Source of the DNA: Rahnella bonaserana | GTDB lineage: Bacteria; Pseudomonadota; Gammaproteobacteria; Enterobacterales; Enterobacteriaceae | Direction of reading: 5' to 3' | DNA length: 64,000 nucleotides | NCBI RefSeq assembly: GCF_019049675.1 | Contig: NZ_JAFMOW010000068.1 | Coordinates: 62,001 to 126,000, forward strand | In this document: in pieces, positions 18,904 to 28,403 of the stretch | How positions within the stretch are numbered: the first letter of the stretch is position 1 | Layout of the letters: every line of letters starts with the position of its first letter | Position numbers and translations under genes: made by a program | Notes under the pieces: model-generated | Database searches by the model: none | What the model was told of the DNA's origin: nothing | What the model saw: the letters and a program-made list of their open reading frames with translations, nothing else

Positions 18904-19109
18904 TTGTTACATATTGAAATGTTCTCTGATGGTGCATGGCGTCATCATTAACCAGATGTTGTATTTTAAACAATCATTAATTAACAACTGTGCTGCGCAA
19001 ATGATAACTTGCTCTAACTTTATTAGAACCTGAGCAAAACCAGTGCTCAGTTTTGAAGCAGATGTTACGGAGAGAATAAGGAAATTCTGGCCGAAAGAGG
19101 GTGGGGTTG

Positions 19110-19124
19110 AACCAAAATGGTGCA
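19110..19124. promoter_or_regulatory. Possible second NtrC site
   Basis: ACCAAAATGGTGCA keeps one full and one partial NtrC half-site, about 340 bp from the glnH start and just beyond the ybiI stop. An auxiliary enhancer is plausible. Confidence 0.4.
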
Positions 19125-19144
19125 ATGGGTCATAAGGGAAAGTG

Positions 19145-19411
19145 CTAACGCAACTGACTGTCTTTGCTGCCGCGACGATTGTATCCGGCATGATCCTGCT
19201 GTTTTTTGTCTATCTCCGCCTGGCATTTCACACAATATTGCACACCCTGAAGTGCTTCCCGGCGTGCCTGAGGAATAGGTTCACCGCATTCCTTACAATA
19301 ATGCGCACTTTCGCCGTGGCCGAGCGACTGACGTGCACGTTCAACCGCGTCGTTCACTGTTGAATCAATCTGATCTTGTACCGCGCCATCCTGTGCCCAT
19401 CCGCTTGCCAT
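19145..19411 (-). CDS. ybiI: DksA/TraR-type zinc-finger protein YbiI
   Basis: 88 residues. The four-cysteine finger is CKECGEPIPQARREALQGVQYCVKC, and the ends MASGWAQDGAV and YNRRGSKDSQLR are those of E. coli YbiI. It is a short relative of DksA without the long coiled coil, and its function is not established. The ATG at 19411 is fixed by GGAGGAAA upstream. It marks the left edge of the backbone before the capsule locus. Confidence 0.95.
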   Translation of the reverse strand: MASGWAQDGAVQDQIDSTVNDAVERARQSLGHGESAHYCKECGEPIPQARREALQGVQYCVKCQAEIDKKQQDHAGYNRRGSKDSQLR

Positions 19412-19946
19412 AATTTCCTCCACGAAACATTAATTTAAAACACACATTTGAAACATTAATTTACGGCTAAATTTCTATTGGTTAATAATAGGCTGCTTAT
19501 AGTGCTAATTCACTATGATTAATCGTGCTAGCTAAGTGTAAATGGTTATAAAACATGGGGTTGATAATTTTTATTTGTCAAAACGAAATAGCGAAATGTC
19601 ACAAATTCCTAAGACGAGTCCGATACAGTTTGTGTTATTTCGTGCCCTATGTTAAAAAAACGCGTGAATTGAATGAATGTGTTTCGGTTATCAATAACCC
19701 ATGTGAATCTGTTTCAATTTTCGCGTGTTTGTAACTTCAAATTTTGCTCGCGAGCCTCTGCATTGCTCAGGTTTTCGCTGTTCTCATTCAATTCCCTCCA
19801 GCTGCCAGGCAGCGTCGACCGGCCAGACCAGGAAATGGAATTCGTCTCCGCGCATTTACTTGATCGGCTAACCAAAATAAATAACCACTCTTATAGTGTA
19901 GTCGCTGAGTGAGTTTTATCCCGGACAGGGTATTCAGGGTATTAAA
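19412..19946 (+). promoter_or_regulatory. AT-rich leader/promoter region of capsule region 1
   Basis: 535 bp without a supported gene, markedly AT-rich at 19430-19680 with dyads such as TGCTAATTCACTATGATTAA. E. coli group 2 capsule operons start from a promoter about 200 bp upstream of kpsF that is controlled by IHF, SlyA and H-NS. This gap has the right size and base composition, but the exact -35/-10 is not assigned. A possible 79-codon frame at 19673-19912 has no ribosome site and no family pattern. Confidence 0.45.
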
Positions 19947-20933
19947 GTGGCAGATAATCAGGTAGTTGGAAGCTCGGGTCTTGCACCTCTACAGCCCGGT
20001 CTGATTGATTCGGTGCGCAGTACGCTTTCTGAACAGGCTGACGCCTTACATCGTCTCTCTTCACACCTCGACAGCGTTCAGTACCAGCAAGCGCTGAAGC
20101 TGATGGTGGAATGCAAAGGCCACGTGATCCTCTCCGGAATGGGCAAGTCCGGACATGTCGGACGCAAAATTTCTGCGACGCTGGCTTCAACCGGAACCCC
20201 CAGTTTCTTTATTCATCCTGCAGAAGCCTTCCACGGCGATCTGGGGATGATTACGCCGTACGACCTGCTGATCCTGATTTCAGCCAGCGGGGAAACCGAC
20301 GAAATTCTTAAGCTTATTCCTTCATTACGTCAGTTTGGTAACCGCATTATTGCGATCACCAATCGCTGCGAATCAACGCTGGCTAAACACGCTGATGCCA
20401 CGCTTGAACTGATGATGGAGAGCGAAAGCTGCCCGAATAATCTGGCACCGACGACATCGACCACGCTGACTATGGCGATCGGCGATGCGCTGGCGGTGGC
20501 GCTTATCCACCAGCGTAAATTCCTGCCGACGGATTTCGCCCGTTACCATCCTGGCGGCTCACTGGGACGTCGTTTGCTGACCCGCGTTTCCGACGTGATG
20601 CAGGCAAATGTGCCGACCATTAGTGAAGACACTGAGTTCCGTCAGGTTATCTCGGCGATCACCTGTGGTTGTCAGGGCATGGTGGCGGTGAATGATGCGC
20701 AGAACCAGCTGGCCGGCATCATTACCGATGGCGATTTACGTCGTTATATGGAAAAGAATGCGCAGCTCGACAGCGCCTGTGCCAGAGACATGATGACCCG
20801 TTCGCCGCTGACCTTACCGGCTGACATGATGATTACGGATGCTGAAATGCTGATGCAAAAGCACCGCGTTTCAGTGCTGCTGGTGACGGATAAAGAAAAG
20901 AACGTCGCAGGACTGGTTCGTATCTTCGACTGA
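19947..20933 (+). CDS. kpsF: KpsF, arabinose-5-phosphate isomerase of the capsule locus
   Basis: 328 residues. An SIS isomerase domain (about 40-190) contains GMGKSGHVGRKISATLASTGTPSFFIHPAEAFHGDLGM and SASGETDEILKLIPSLR, followed by two CBS domains (about 210-328). It converts ribulose-5-phosphate to arabinose-5-phosphate, the first committed step to Kdo. Kdo forms the oligo-Kdo linker between group 2 capsules and their lyso-phosphatidylglycerol anchor. It is the first gene of export region 1 and starts at a GTG (19947). Housekeeping paralogues KdsD/GutQ are similar; the kps context decides the name. Confidence 0.94.
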   Translation: MADNQVVGSSGLAPLQPGLIDSVRSTLSEQADALHRLSSHLDSVQYQQALKLMVECKGHVILSGMGKSGHVGRKISATLASTGTPSFFIHPAEAFHGDLGMITPYDLLILISASGETDEILKLIPSLRQFGNRIIAITNRCESTLAKHADATLELMMESESCPNNLAPTTSTTLTMAIGDALAVALIHQRKFLPTDFARYHPGGSLGRRLLTRVSDVMQANVPTISEDTEFRQVISAITCGCQGMVAVNDAQNQLAGIITDGDLRRYMEKNAQLDSACARDMMTRSPLTLPADMMITDAEMLMQKHRVSVLLVTDKEKNVAGLVRIFD

Positions 20934-21053
20934 CGATAAAGCACGATTAAACACTTTGCGCACCGTGATCCTTACGCGAGGGAAATGAGGTTTTCACGGT
21001 ACTTTTAATAAAGCACGACACTAAAAACGTGCTGTTTGTCATGATGATAATAA

Positions 21054-22217
21054 ATGTTTATTGAAAAATTGAAGTCCGCATGGCCGGGGGAACACATTGC
21101 CCGGGTTCGTCGATCTCCTCATTTTAATATGGCCACGCTGAACCGCAATTTGGGCAAAATTGTGATCGGTCTGCCGATGGCGTTGCTGATCATCTATCTG
21201 GTGATCTTCAGCCGTCCGCGCTATCTCAGCGAATCAACCGTCGCGATCAAAAGTTCTAACGATATCAGCGGTTCCAGCCTGAACGTTGGCCTGCTGCTGG
21301 GCGCCGGAAATCCCGGCACCGCTCAGGACGCCATGTATTTAAAAGAATACATCAACTCGCCTGACATGCTGGCTGTGCTGGATAAGCAACTCGATTTCCG
21401 TTCCGTTTTCGGTAAAAGCGGTCTGGATTTTCTGTATCACCTGCCAAAAGATGCGAGCAGTGAGCAGTTCCTGAATTACTACCGCGACCGCATTGCCGTC
21501 ACGTATGACGATAAATCCGGCATGCTGACCATCGGCACGCAGGGCTTTACCCCGGAATTTGCCGAGAAGTTTAACCAGGCGGTTCTCAAAGAATCCGAAC
21601 GTTTCATCAACGAAATCACGCATAAGATTGCCCGTGACCAGCAGGCTTTTGCTGAAAACGAAATGCGTGAAGCCCGCGCCCGTCTGGATGAAAGTAAAAC
21701 CCAGCTGCTGGCGTATCAGAACCACAACAATATTCTCGATCCGCAGGCTCAGGCGATTGCAGCGACCACGCTGGTGAATACGCTGATGGGGCAAAAAATC
21801 CAGATGGAAGCGGAACTGCGCAACCTGCTGACCTACCTGCGTGAAGATGCGCCGCAGGTGATCAGTGCTCAGAACGCCATTACTTCTCTGGGCAAGCAGA
21901 TCGATCAGGAAAAAAGCAAAATCACCGCGCCGGACGGCCATCAGCTGAACAGCATGGCGGTGGATTTCGAAAGCATAAAATCGAAAGTCGAGTTTGATAC
22001 CGAACTCTACAAACTCACGCTGGCATCGGTTGAGAAAACCCGTGTTGAAGCGGCACGAAAACTGAAAGTGCTCTCGGTGATCAGCTCACCGCAGCTCCCG
22101 CAAGAAACCACGTTCCCGAATATCCCTTATATGATCGCCAGCTGGCTGCTGGTGTGCTGCCTGTTATTCGGAACGATTAAATTATTGCTGGCCGTTATCG
22201 ATGACCATAAAGATTGA
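21054..22217 (+). CDS. kpsE: KpsE, capsule export inner-membrane/periplasmic protein
   Basis: 387 residues of the polysaccharide co-polymerase family specific to ABC capsule export. One transmembrane helix near residues 34-54 (IVIGLPMALLIIYLVIF) and one near the C-terminus (about 360-382) flank a large periplasmic coiled domain (about 160-320, rich in E, Q, K). It couples the KpsMT transporter to the outer-membrane channel KpsD. It follows kpsF after a 120-bp gap. Family assignment is firm. Confidence 0.93.
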   Translation: MFIEKLKSAWPGEHIARVRRSPHFNMATLNRNLGKIVIGLPMALLIIYLVIFSRPRYLSESTVAIKSSNDISGSSLNVGLLLGAGNPGTAQDAMYLKEYINSPDMLAVLDKQLDFRSVFGKSGLDFLYHLPKDASSEQFLNYYRDRIAVTYDDKSGMLTIGTQGFTPEFAEKFNQAVLKESERFINEITHKIARDQQAFAENEMREARARLDESKTQLLAYQNHNNILDPQAQAIAATTLVNTLMGQKIQMEAELRNLLTYLREDAPQVISAQNAITSLGKQIDQEKSKITAPDGHQLNSMAVDFESIKSKVEFDTELYKLTLASVEKTRVEAARKLKVLSVISSPQLPQETTFPNIPYMIASWLLVCCLLFGTIKLLLAVIDDHKD

Positions 22218-22271
22218 TGTGGTTTGTACCGCTGTCCCTTTTTGCCTGAAGAATCGCACACAGAGCTTGTT

Positions 22272-23948
22272 ATGAAATTATTGAAGTCCGTTTTAATTTT
22301 GCTGGCCTGCCAGCTTACCCAGGCAAATGCCATCGGGATCAACGCCGATCCGAACATGACCGGCGCAGCGCCGCTGCCGACGTTTTTAACCGGGCAGACA
22401 CAGCAGACCGGTTCTGATACCGGTTTTGATGATTCACCGCCGCCTCCGGTGCCTGCGGTCATGAGCCGTATGTTTGGTGCACAGTTATTTACCGGCAGCG
22501 CGGCGGCTGATAACGCGGCGAGCATCGGTTTCAACCCGAATTACATTGTCGGCCTGGGCGATCAGGTACAAATCCGTCTGTGGGGCGCATTCAATTTTGA
22601 TGGCGCGCTGACCGTTGACCCGAAAGGCAATATCTTCCTGCCGAACGTCGGTCCGCTGAAAGTCGCCGGTGTGTCTAACAGCCAGCTGAACAGCGTGATC
22701 ACCACCAAAGTGAAACAGGTTTATCAGGCCAACGTGAACGTGTACGCCTCGCTGCTTCAGGCGCAGCCGGTGAAAGTGTTTGTCACCGGTTATGTCACCA
22801 ATCCTGGCCTGTACGGCGGCGTGGCATCTGACTCACTGCTTTCTTACCTGAGCAAAGCCGGTGGCGTGGATACCGAACGCGGCAGCTACGTCGACATCGT
22901 GGTGAAACACAATGACCGCGTACGTTCGCGCATCAATCTGTACGATTTCCTGCTCAACGGCGACCTGCGCCTGTCGCAGTTCTCGGATGGCGATACCATC
23001 GTGGTCGGGCCGCGTCAACACACGTTCAGCGTGGAAGGCGATGTCTTTAACAGCTACGACTTTGAATTCCGTGACAGCACGATCCCGGTCAGCGAAGCCC
23101 TGAGCTGGGCGCGTCCGAAGCCGGGCGCGACGCACATGACCATTATCCGCCAGCAGGGCAGCATGAAACGCAGCGAGTATTATCCGCTGGGCTCCGCGCC
23201 GGGTCGCTCATTGCAGGATGGCGACAAACTGATTGTCAGCTCTGACCGTTACGCGGGCACCATTCAGGTGCGCATCGAAGGCGCGCATTCCGGTGAACAC
23301 GCCGTCGTGCTGCCGTATGGCGCCACCATGAGCCAGCTGTTGCCGAAAATCCGCACCAACTCTATGTCGCAAATTAACTCCATCCAGCTTTATCGCCGTT
23401 CTGTCGCATTGCGTCAGAAAGAGATGCTGGATCTGACGTTGCAGAAACTGGAAGAAGCATCTCTGTCCGCACAATCCTCGACGCAGGAAGAAGGGCGTCT
23501 GCGTGCGCAGGAAGCCCAGCTGGTGAGCCGTTTCGTGGCGAAAGCCCGTCAGGTGGTGCCAAAAGGTGAAGTGGTTCTGAGCGAAACTAACCTCAATCAG
23601 GTGATCCTCGAAGACGGCGACGTCATCAATATTCCTGAGAAGACCTCGCTGGTGATGATCCACGGCGAAGTGCTGTTCCCGAATGCGGTGAGCTGGCAGA
23701 AAGGTCTCAGCCCGGAGGATTACATCGAGAAAGTCGGCGGTTACACGCAGAAAGCGGGTAACTCGAAAGTCATCCTGATTAAACAGAACGGCGAAGCGAT
23801 TAACGCAGAAGACGTGAAAACGCTGCAACCTGGCGATGAGCTGATGGTGCTGCCGAAATACGAATCGAAGAACATCGAAGTTACACGCGGTATTTCAACG
23901 ATCCTGTATCAGCTGGCCGTTGCCGCGAAAGTGGTTCTGACAATTTAA
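22272..23948 (+). CDS. kpsD: KpsD, outer-membrane polysaccharide export (OPX) protein
   Basis: 558 residues, the same as E. coli KpsD. The signal peptide is [21 protein letters not shown] poly-export (PES) domain follows ([34 protein letters not shown]), then SLBB repeats ([29 protein letters not shown]). It forms the channel through which capsule crosses the periplasm and outer membrane with KpsE. The ATG at 22272 is preferred over an upstream frame because the signal peptide starts here. The stop overlaps the kpsC start by one base (TAATG). Confidence 0.94.
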   Translation: MKLLKSVLILLACQLTQANAIGINADPNMTGAAPLPTFLTGQTQQTGSDTGFDDSPPPPVPAVMSRMFGAQLFTGSAAADNAASIGFNPNYIVGLGDQVQIRLWGAFNFDGALTVDPKGNIFLPNVGPLKVAGVSNSQLNSVITTKVKQVYQANVNVYASLLQAQPVKVFVTGYVTNPGLYGGVASDSLLSYLSKAGGVDTERGSYVDIVVKHNDRVRSRINLYDFLLNGDLRLSQFSDGDTIVVGPRQHTFSVEGDVFNSYDFEFRDSTIPVSEALSWARPKPGATHMTIIRQQGSMKRSEYYPLGSAPGRSLQDGDKLIVSSDRYAGTIQVRIEGAHSGEHAVVLPYGATMSQLLPKIRTNSMSQINSIQLYRRSVALRQKEMLDLTLQKLEEASLSAQSSTQEEGRLRAQEAQLVSRFVAKARQVVPKGEVVLSETNLNQVILEDGDVINIPEKTSLVMIHGEVLFPNAVSWQKGLSPEDYIEKVGGYTQKAGNSKVILIKQNGEAINAEDVKTLQPGDELMVLPKYESKNIEVTRGISTILYQLAVAAKVVLTI

Positions 23949-25987
23949 TGATTGGGATCTTTTCTGCGGGAATTCAGCGCATCCCGCATCTGGATGAGTT
24001 TCTCGGTCAGCCGTGCCGCAAGCTTTCTCTGCTGCGGCCGGTGCCGGAAGACATCACGCAGATTGCCGTGTGGGGATACCGGCCAACCGGTGATAAAGCC
24101 GTCGCGCTGGCCGCAAAATCTGGCCTGCCGGTATTGCGCCTCGAGGACGGATTTATCCGTTCTCTCGAACTGGGCGTTACCGGCGCTGCACCGCTTTCGA
24201 TGGTGCTGGATACAGAGGGCATGTATTACGACGCCTCGCAACCCAGCACGCTTGAGCGGCTGATCCATCAGCGGGAAGAAAACCTGCAACTGCATGACAC
24301 TGCGCGTCAGGCCATGCAGATGATTGTTGACGGTGACCTGTCGAAATACAACCAGGCACCGGCGTGTACGTTGACCCGTCCGGAACAGGGCGCGGTGCTG
24401 GTGGTCGATCAGACCTTCGGCGATATGGCGGTGGTTTACGGTAATGCCGGCGCTGAACAGTTTGATGACATGCTGCGGTCGGCGATAGCTGACAATCCGC
24501 AGTCTGAGATTTGGGTGAAGATCCACCCGGACGTTTTGCACGGTAAGAAAGCGGGCTATTTCACGCAGATTGCCAGACTGGCGCAACAGGAGCCGCGGAT
24601 CAAACTACTGGCGGAAAACGTCAGTCCGCAATCTTTGCTGCGTCTGGTCGATCGCGTGTATGTGGTGACGTCCAATTATGGCTTTGAGGCGCTGATCGCA
24701 GGAAAACCGGTCAGCGTGTTTGGTCAGCCGTGGTATGCGGGCTGGGGAGTCACCGACGACCGTCACGCGCAATCGGAATCGCTCAGAGCACGGCGTGGCA
24801 CAGCCAGTCTGGAAGACCTGTTCAGCGCCGCCTGTTTGCGTTACAGCCGGTACATCAATCCGGTGAATGGCAAGAGTGGCACGTTGTTTGATGTGCTGAG
24901 CTGGCTTTTGATGCAACGACGTCATCACCAGCAGCGGGCAGGACGCTTATGGTCGCCGGGGCTGACGCTGTGGAAGCGCAGCATACTGGCGCCGTTTCTG
25001 CGAACCAGAAGCAACAAAGTGAATTTCAGTAAACGCTATGCCGGTGAAATCGCCTGCGTGGTGTGGGGGATCAAAGGCGAATCACGCTGGGGTGCGCAGA
25101 CCGCGCAACAGCAGATCCCGCAATGGCGTATGGAAGACGGCTTTCTGCGCTCGGCCGGTCTGGGTTCTGACCTGCATCCGCCTTTGTCGCTGGTGCTGGA
25201 TAAATCGGGCATTTATTACGATGCCACGCGTCCGAGCGACCTTGAGCACTTGCTGAACCACAGCCAGCTGACGGCATTTCAGCAACAACGTGCCGCCGCG
25301 CTGCATCAGCGACTGGTCGCCAGTAAAGTCAGTAAATATAACCTCGGCGCTGCGTTTACCTTGCCAGCCGGCGCGGCGGGTAAAACAGTCATTCTGGTGC
25401 CGGGACAGGTGGAAGATGACGCGTCGATCCTGACGGGAACGATGTCGATTTGCACCAACAGTGATTTGCTGCGCACGGTGCGGGAGCGCAATCCCGACGC
25501 CTACATCATTTATAAGCCGCACCCGGATGTTCTGGTGGGCAACCGTCAGGGACATATTCCTGCGGAAGATGTCAGCCGCTGGGCCGACAGTCAGGCACTG
25601 GATGCAGACATTATTCAGTGCATTCAGGCCGCTGATGAGCTGCACACCCTGACGTCGTTGTCAGGTTTTGAAGCCTTATTACATGGCAAAAAAGTGACGT
25701 GTTACGGCATGCCGTTTTATGCCGGATGGGGACTGACGCAGGATGAGCACCGTTGTTCACGCCGGCTGCGCAGCCTCAGTTTAGACGACGTGGTTTACCA
25801 GGCGCTGATCGCGTACCCGTCGTATATCGACCCGCAAAGTCGGGAGCCCATTTTGGCGGAGCAGGCGGTTGAACTTCTCGCTGCGACCCCACGGGCAAAA
25901 ATGCAATTCACAAGAATAAAAGCGGGCAGGATAGTCCGTTATTACAGAAAACTGCTCATGCTGATCCGGGTGACATTAAGCACCTGA
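23948..25987 (+). CDS. kpsC: KpsC, capsule beta-Kdo transferase
   Basis: 679 residues made of two homologous halves. [12 protein letters not shown]...[11 protein letters not shown] in the first is repeated as [17 protein letters not shown]...[11 protein letters not shown] in the second, and [23 protein letters not shown] is repeated as [23 protein letters not shown]. Each half is a retaining/inverting-type Kdo transferase module; together they build the alternating poly-Kdo linker on phosphatidylglycerol after KpsS adds the first Kdo. Translation is coupled to kpsD. No kpsU (CMP-Kdo synthetase) lies before it, unlike E. coli K1/K5. Confidence 0.95.
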   Translation: MIGIFSAGIQRIPHLDEFLGQPCRKLSLLRPVPEDITQIAVWGYRPTGDKAVALAAKSGLPVLRLEDGFIRSLELGVTGAAPLSMVLDTEGMYYDASQPSTLERLIHQREENLQLHDTARQAMQMIVDGDLSKYNQAPACTLTRPEQGAVLVVDQTFGDMAVVYGNAGAEQFDDMLRSAIADNPQSEIWVKIHPDVLHGKKAGYFTQIARLAQQEPRIKLLAENVSPQSLLRLVDRVYVVTSNYGFEALIAGKPVSVFGQPWYAGWGVTDDRHAQSESLRARRGTASLEDLFSAACLRYSRYINPVNGKSGTLFDVLSWLLMQRRHHQQRAGRLWSPGLTLWKRSILAPFLRTRSNKVNFSKRYAGEIACVVWGIKGESRWGAQTAQQQIPQWRMEDGFLRSAGLGSDLHPPLSLVLDKSGIYYDATRPSDLEHLLNHSQLTAFQQQRAAALHQRLVASKVSKYNLGAAFTLPAGAAGKTVILVPGQVEDDASILTGTMSICTNSDLLRTVRERNPDAYIIYKPHPDVLVGNRQGHIPAEDVSRWADSQALDADIIQCIQAADELHTLTSLSGFEALLHGKKVTCYGMPFYAGWGLTQDEHRCSRRLRSLSLDDVVYQALIAYPSYIDPQSREPILAEQAVELLAATPRAKMQFTRIKAGRIVRYYRKLLMLIRVTLST

Positions 25988-26035
25988 GAACAGCTTCTTA
26001 CTAAATGCCAATGGCGTTGACGGAATCGGACAGAA

Positions 26036-27307
26036 ATGGACAGTAAGGCGCTTACAACATTACTTTCTGGAAAAAAATATTTGCTGTTGCAGGGCCCGAT
26101 GGGACCTTTCTTCAGCGATTTAGCGCAGTGGCTTGAGTCTCTGGGGCGGGAAGCGGTGAACGTCGTTTTCAACGGCGGAGACAGGCTGTATTCGCGTAAG
26201 CGTGAATACCGCTTGTACCAGCAGACGCCTGAAGAGTTTCCGACCTGGCTGAAAGCCACCTGGCAGGAATACGACTTCGACACCATCGTGTGTTTCGGGG
26301 ATTGTCGTCCGCTGCATCAGGCCGCTAAACGCTGGGCGCAGGCTAAAGGTGTGCGCTTCCTCGCGTTTGAAGAGGGCTATCTGCGCCCGCATTACATCAC
26401 GCTGGAACAGAACGGCGTGAACGCCTATTCCAGCCTGCCGCGCGATGCTGAGTTTTACCGCAGCCTGCCACCGATGACCATGCCGGAAATCGAGCACCTG
26501 AAACCTTCAGGCTGGCAGCGCGTCCGTCATGCCATAACGTACTATCTGGCCGGCTGGCGCTATCGCCATGACTTCCCGAAGTATCGACATCACAAATCCT
26601 TCTCGCCGTGGTATGAGGCGCGCTGCTGGACCCGTGCTGCGTGGCGTAAAAAACTGTACGCCTTCCGCCAGCGCAATGTGTTGCAGCAACTGCAGACGGA
26701 TCTGGATCAGCGCTATTTTCTGGCGATCTTACAGGTGTACAACGACAGCCAGATCCGTAATCACAGCCCGTATAAAGACGTGCGTGATTACATCAATGAA
26801 GTGATGCACTCGTTCGCGAAGAAAGCGCCGTCAACGGAGTTTCTGGTGATTAAGCATCACCCGATGGACAGAGGACACCGTCTATACGGACCGCTTATCC
26901 GCCAGCTGGGTAAAAAATACGGCATCAATAACCGGGTGATTTACGTCCACGACCTGCCTATGCCTGAACTGCTGACCCACTCAAAAGCTGTGGTCACGAT
27001 TAACAGCACCGCCGGGATCTCTGCGCTTATTCATAATAAGCCGCTGAAGGTGATGGGCAGGGCGCTGTATGACATCAAAGGCATAACCTATCAGGGACAT
27101 CTGAACCAGTTCTGGACCTCAGGATTTAAGCCGGACATGAAGCTTTTCAAACAGTTCCGTCTATACTTGCTGAAGAATACGCAGATTAATGCGGTGTATT
27201 ATGGTGGCAATAAAGTGGACATCGCGACCGCCGCAGATACCCAGTATCAGCCCGTGTTTATCAGTCAGAAACTGATTATGAATTACATCAAACAACAGCC
27301 TTCATAA
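26036..27307 (+). CDS. kpsS: KpsS, first beta-Kdo transferase of the capsule linker
   Basis: 423 residues. Capsule_synth-family motifs are present: LLLQGPMGPFFSDLAQWLESLG, FEEGYLRPHYITLEQNGVNAYS, KHHPMDRGHRLYG and NSTAGISALIHNKPLKVMG. KpsS transfers the first Kdo to lyso-phosphatidylglycerol, which KpsC then extends. It begins 48 bp after kpsC with a weak ribosome site. It is the last gene of the standard region 1 set; a non-standard lipoprotein gene follows 26 bp later in the same direction. Confidence 0.95.
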   Translation: MDSKALTTLLSGKKYLLLQGPMGPFFSDLAQWLESLGREAVNVVFNGGDRLYSRKREYRLYQQTPEEFPTWLKATWQEYDFDTIVCFGDCRPLHQAAKRWAQAKGVRFLAFEEGYLRPHYITLEQNGVNAYSSLPRDAEFYRSLPPMTMPEIEHLKPSGWQRVRHAITYYLAGWRYRHDFPKYRHHKSFSPWYEARCWTRAAWRKKLYAFRQRNVLQQLQTDLDQRYFLAILQVYNDSQIRNHSPYKDVRDYINEVMHSFAKKAPSTEFLVIKHHPMDRGHRLYGPLIRQLGKKYGINNRVIYVHDLPMPELLTHSKAVVTINSTAGISALIHNKPLKVMGRALYDIKGITYQGHLNQFWTSGFKPDMKLFKQFRLYLLKNTQINAVYYGGNKVDIATAADTQYQPVFISQKLIMNYIKQQPS

Positions 27308-27333
27308 CGATCACCTTTGAGGAATATGCTCAG

Positions 27334-28341
27334 ATGCGAAAATGTTTATTGATTAAACTCTGTGCATATTTCTCATTACCTGTACTGCTCCCCTTAATTC
27401 TTTCCGGCTGCGCCGGTGCCGTTCCTTCGATGCACTCTCATGAGTGCGAATTGCCTGAGGTGCGCGGTAATACTTCGTTATCCCCTCACTGCGTTTATAA
27501 AGAAGCGGTCATCATTACCAGCAGCAACACGACGTTAGATTGCCACGGAGCGGTGCTGGAGGGGGACAATGAACGCCCTTTTGGCATAATGATCAACAGC
27601 AGAGGTAAGCCGTTATCCGATGTCACTGTCCGCAACTGCAAAGTGCGACACTTTACCCGCAGCGGCATCCGTATCACTTCTGATATCGCAGCCAGCAAAC
27701 TCAGCCCAAACCACGAAGAGAACTACCGCCGGACACCCACGCGGATAACGCTCGAGAACGTTGAAGTCACCGGCAGCGGACGCGTGGGAATTTACTTTGA
27801 CGATTACGTCACCCACTCCACACTGAGCCACTCGATTGTCCGCGACTCGTATATGTCGGGTATCTACCTGGAACATTCATCGCGCAATAACAAAATCGTC
27901 AATAACCAGATCATCAGCAACGGCCATGAGAGTTTCGGCAAGGGAAAGCGTGAAGGATTAGCGGTAGACTCGTCGGCGTACAATCTTATCGAAGGCAACC
28001 GGTTCGAATCTAACGGGGCAGGGGGCGTGTTTCTGTATAAGAACTGCGGCGAGCATTTCAGCACAGGCAAATCCGTGATCCGCTGGCAGCACAGCGACCA
28101 CAACGTCATTCGCAACAATACCTTTGTGAATGAACCCGTTGGCATCTGGCTGGCATCCCGGCAGAACCGGGACTTATCAGGATTTGATTGCGGGGATAAA
28201 CCGAGGGACAGTTCCGGTAAATACTTTAACGATTATGCGGATAATAATGTGGTGGAGGGGAATAAGTTTGAAGGAGTCAGCGCGAAAGTGGTTGACGATG
28301 GAAAAGCCAATTATATAAACAGATATTATGATTCCAAATAG
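27334..28341 (+). CDS. Right-handed beta-helix lipoprotein within the capsule locus
   Basis: 335 residues. A lipoprotein signal ends LSGC with the acylated cysteine at 26. The rest is a NosD/PbH1-type parallel beta-helix, shown by repeated coils: SSNTTLDCHGAVLEG, VTVRNCKVRHFTRSGIRIT, ITLENVEVTGSGRVGIYF, HSTLSHSIVRDSYMSGIYLEHSSRNNKIVNNQIISN and YNLIEGNRFESNGAGGVFL. Such helices bind or cut polysaccharide (lyases, epimerases, hydrolases). No catalytic set is claimed; acidic and basic candidates include D and R within GKGKREGLAVDSS. The gene follows kpsS by 26 bp with GAGGAA as ribosome site, so it belongs to the export operon. Likely a periplasmic or outer-membrane capsule modifier; inference. 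Confidence 0.82.
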   Translation: MRKCLLIKLCAYFSLPVLLPLILSGCAGAVPSMHSHECELPEVRGNTSLSPHCVYKEAVIITSSNTTLDCHGAVLEGDNERPFGIMINSRGKPLSDVTVRNCKVRHFTRSGIRITSDIAASKLSPNHEENYRRTPTRITLENVEVTGSGRVGIYFDDYVTHSTLSHSIVRDSYMSGIYLEHSSRNNKIVNNQIISNGHESFGKGKREGLAVDSSAYNLIEGNRFESNGAGGVFLYKNCGEHFSTGKSVIRWQHSDHNVIRNNTFVNEPVGIWLASRQNRDLSGFDCGDKPRDSSGKYFNDYADNNVVEGNKFEGVSAKVVDDGKANYINRYYDSK

Positions 28342-28403
28342 TTAATTTAATCTTTTATACAAAATAGATAGATTATTATATCTAAAATTAATAATAAGGC
28401 CGT

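Noticed and set aside
19673-19912. 79-codon frame upstream of kpsF
   Set aside because: No ribosome site, low-complexity F/S/L-rich start and no family pattern; the gap is better read as the region 1 promoter.
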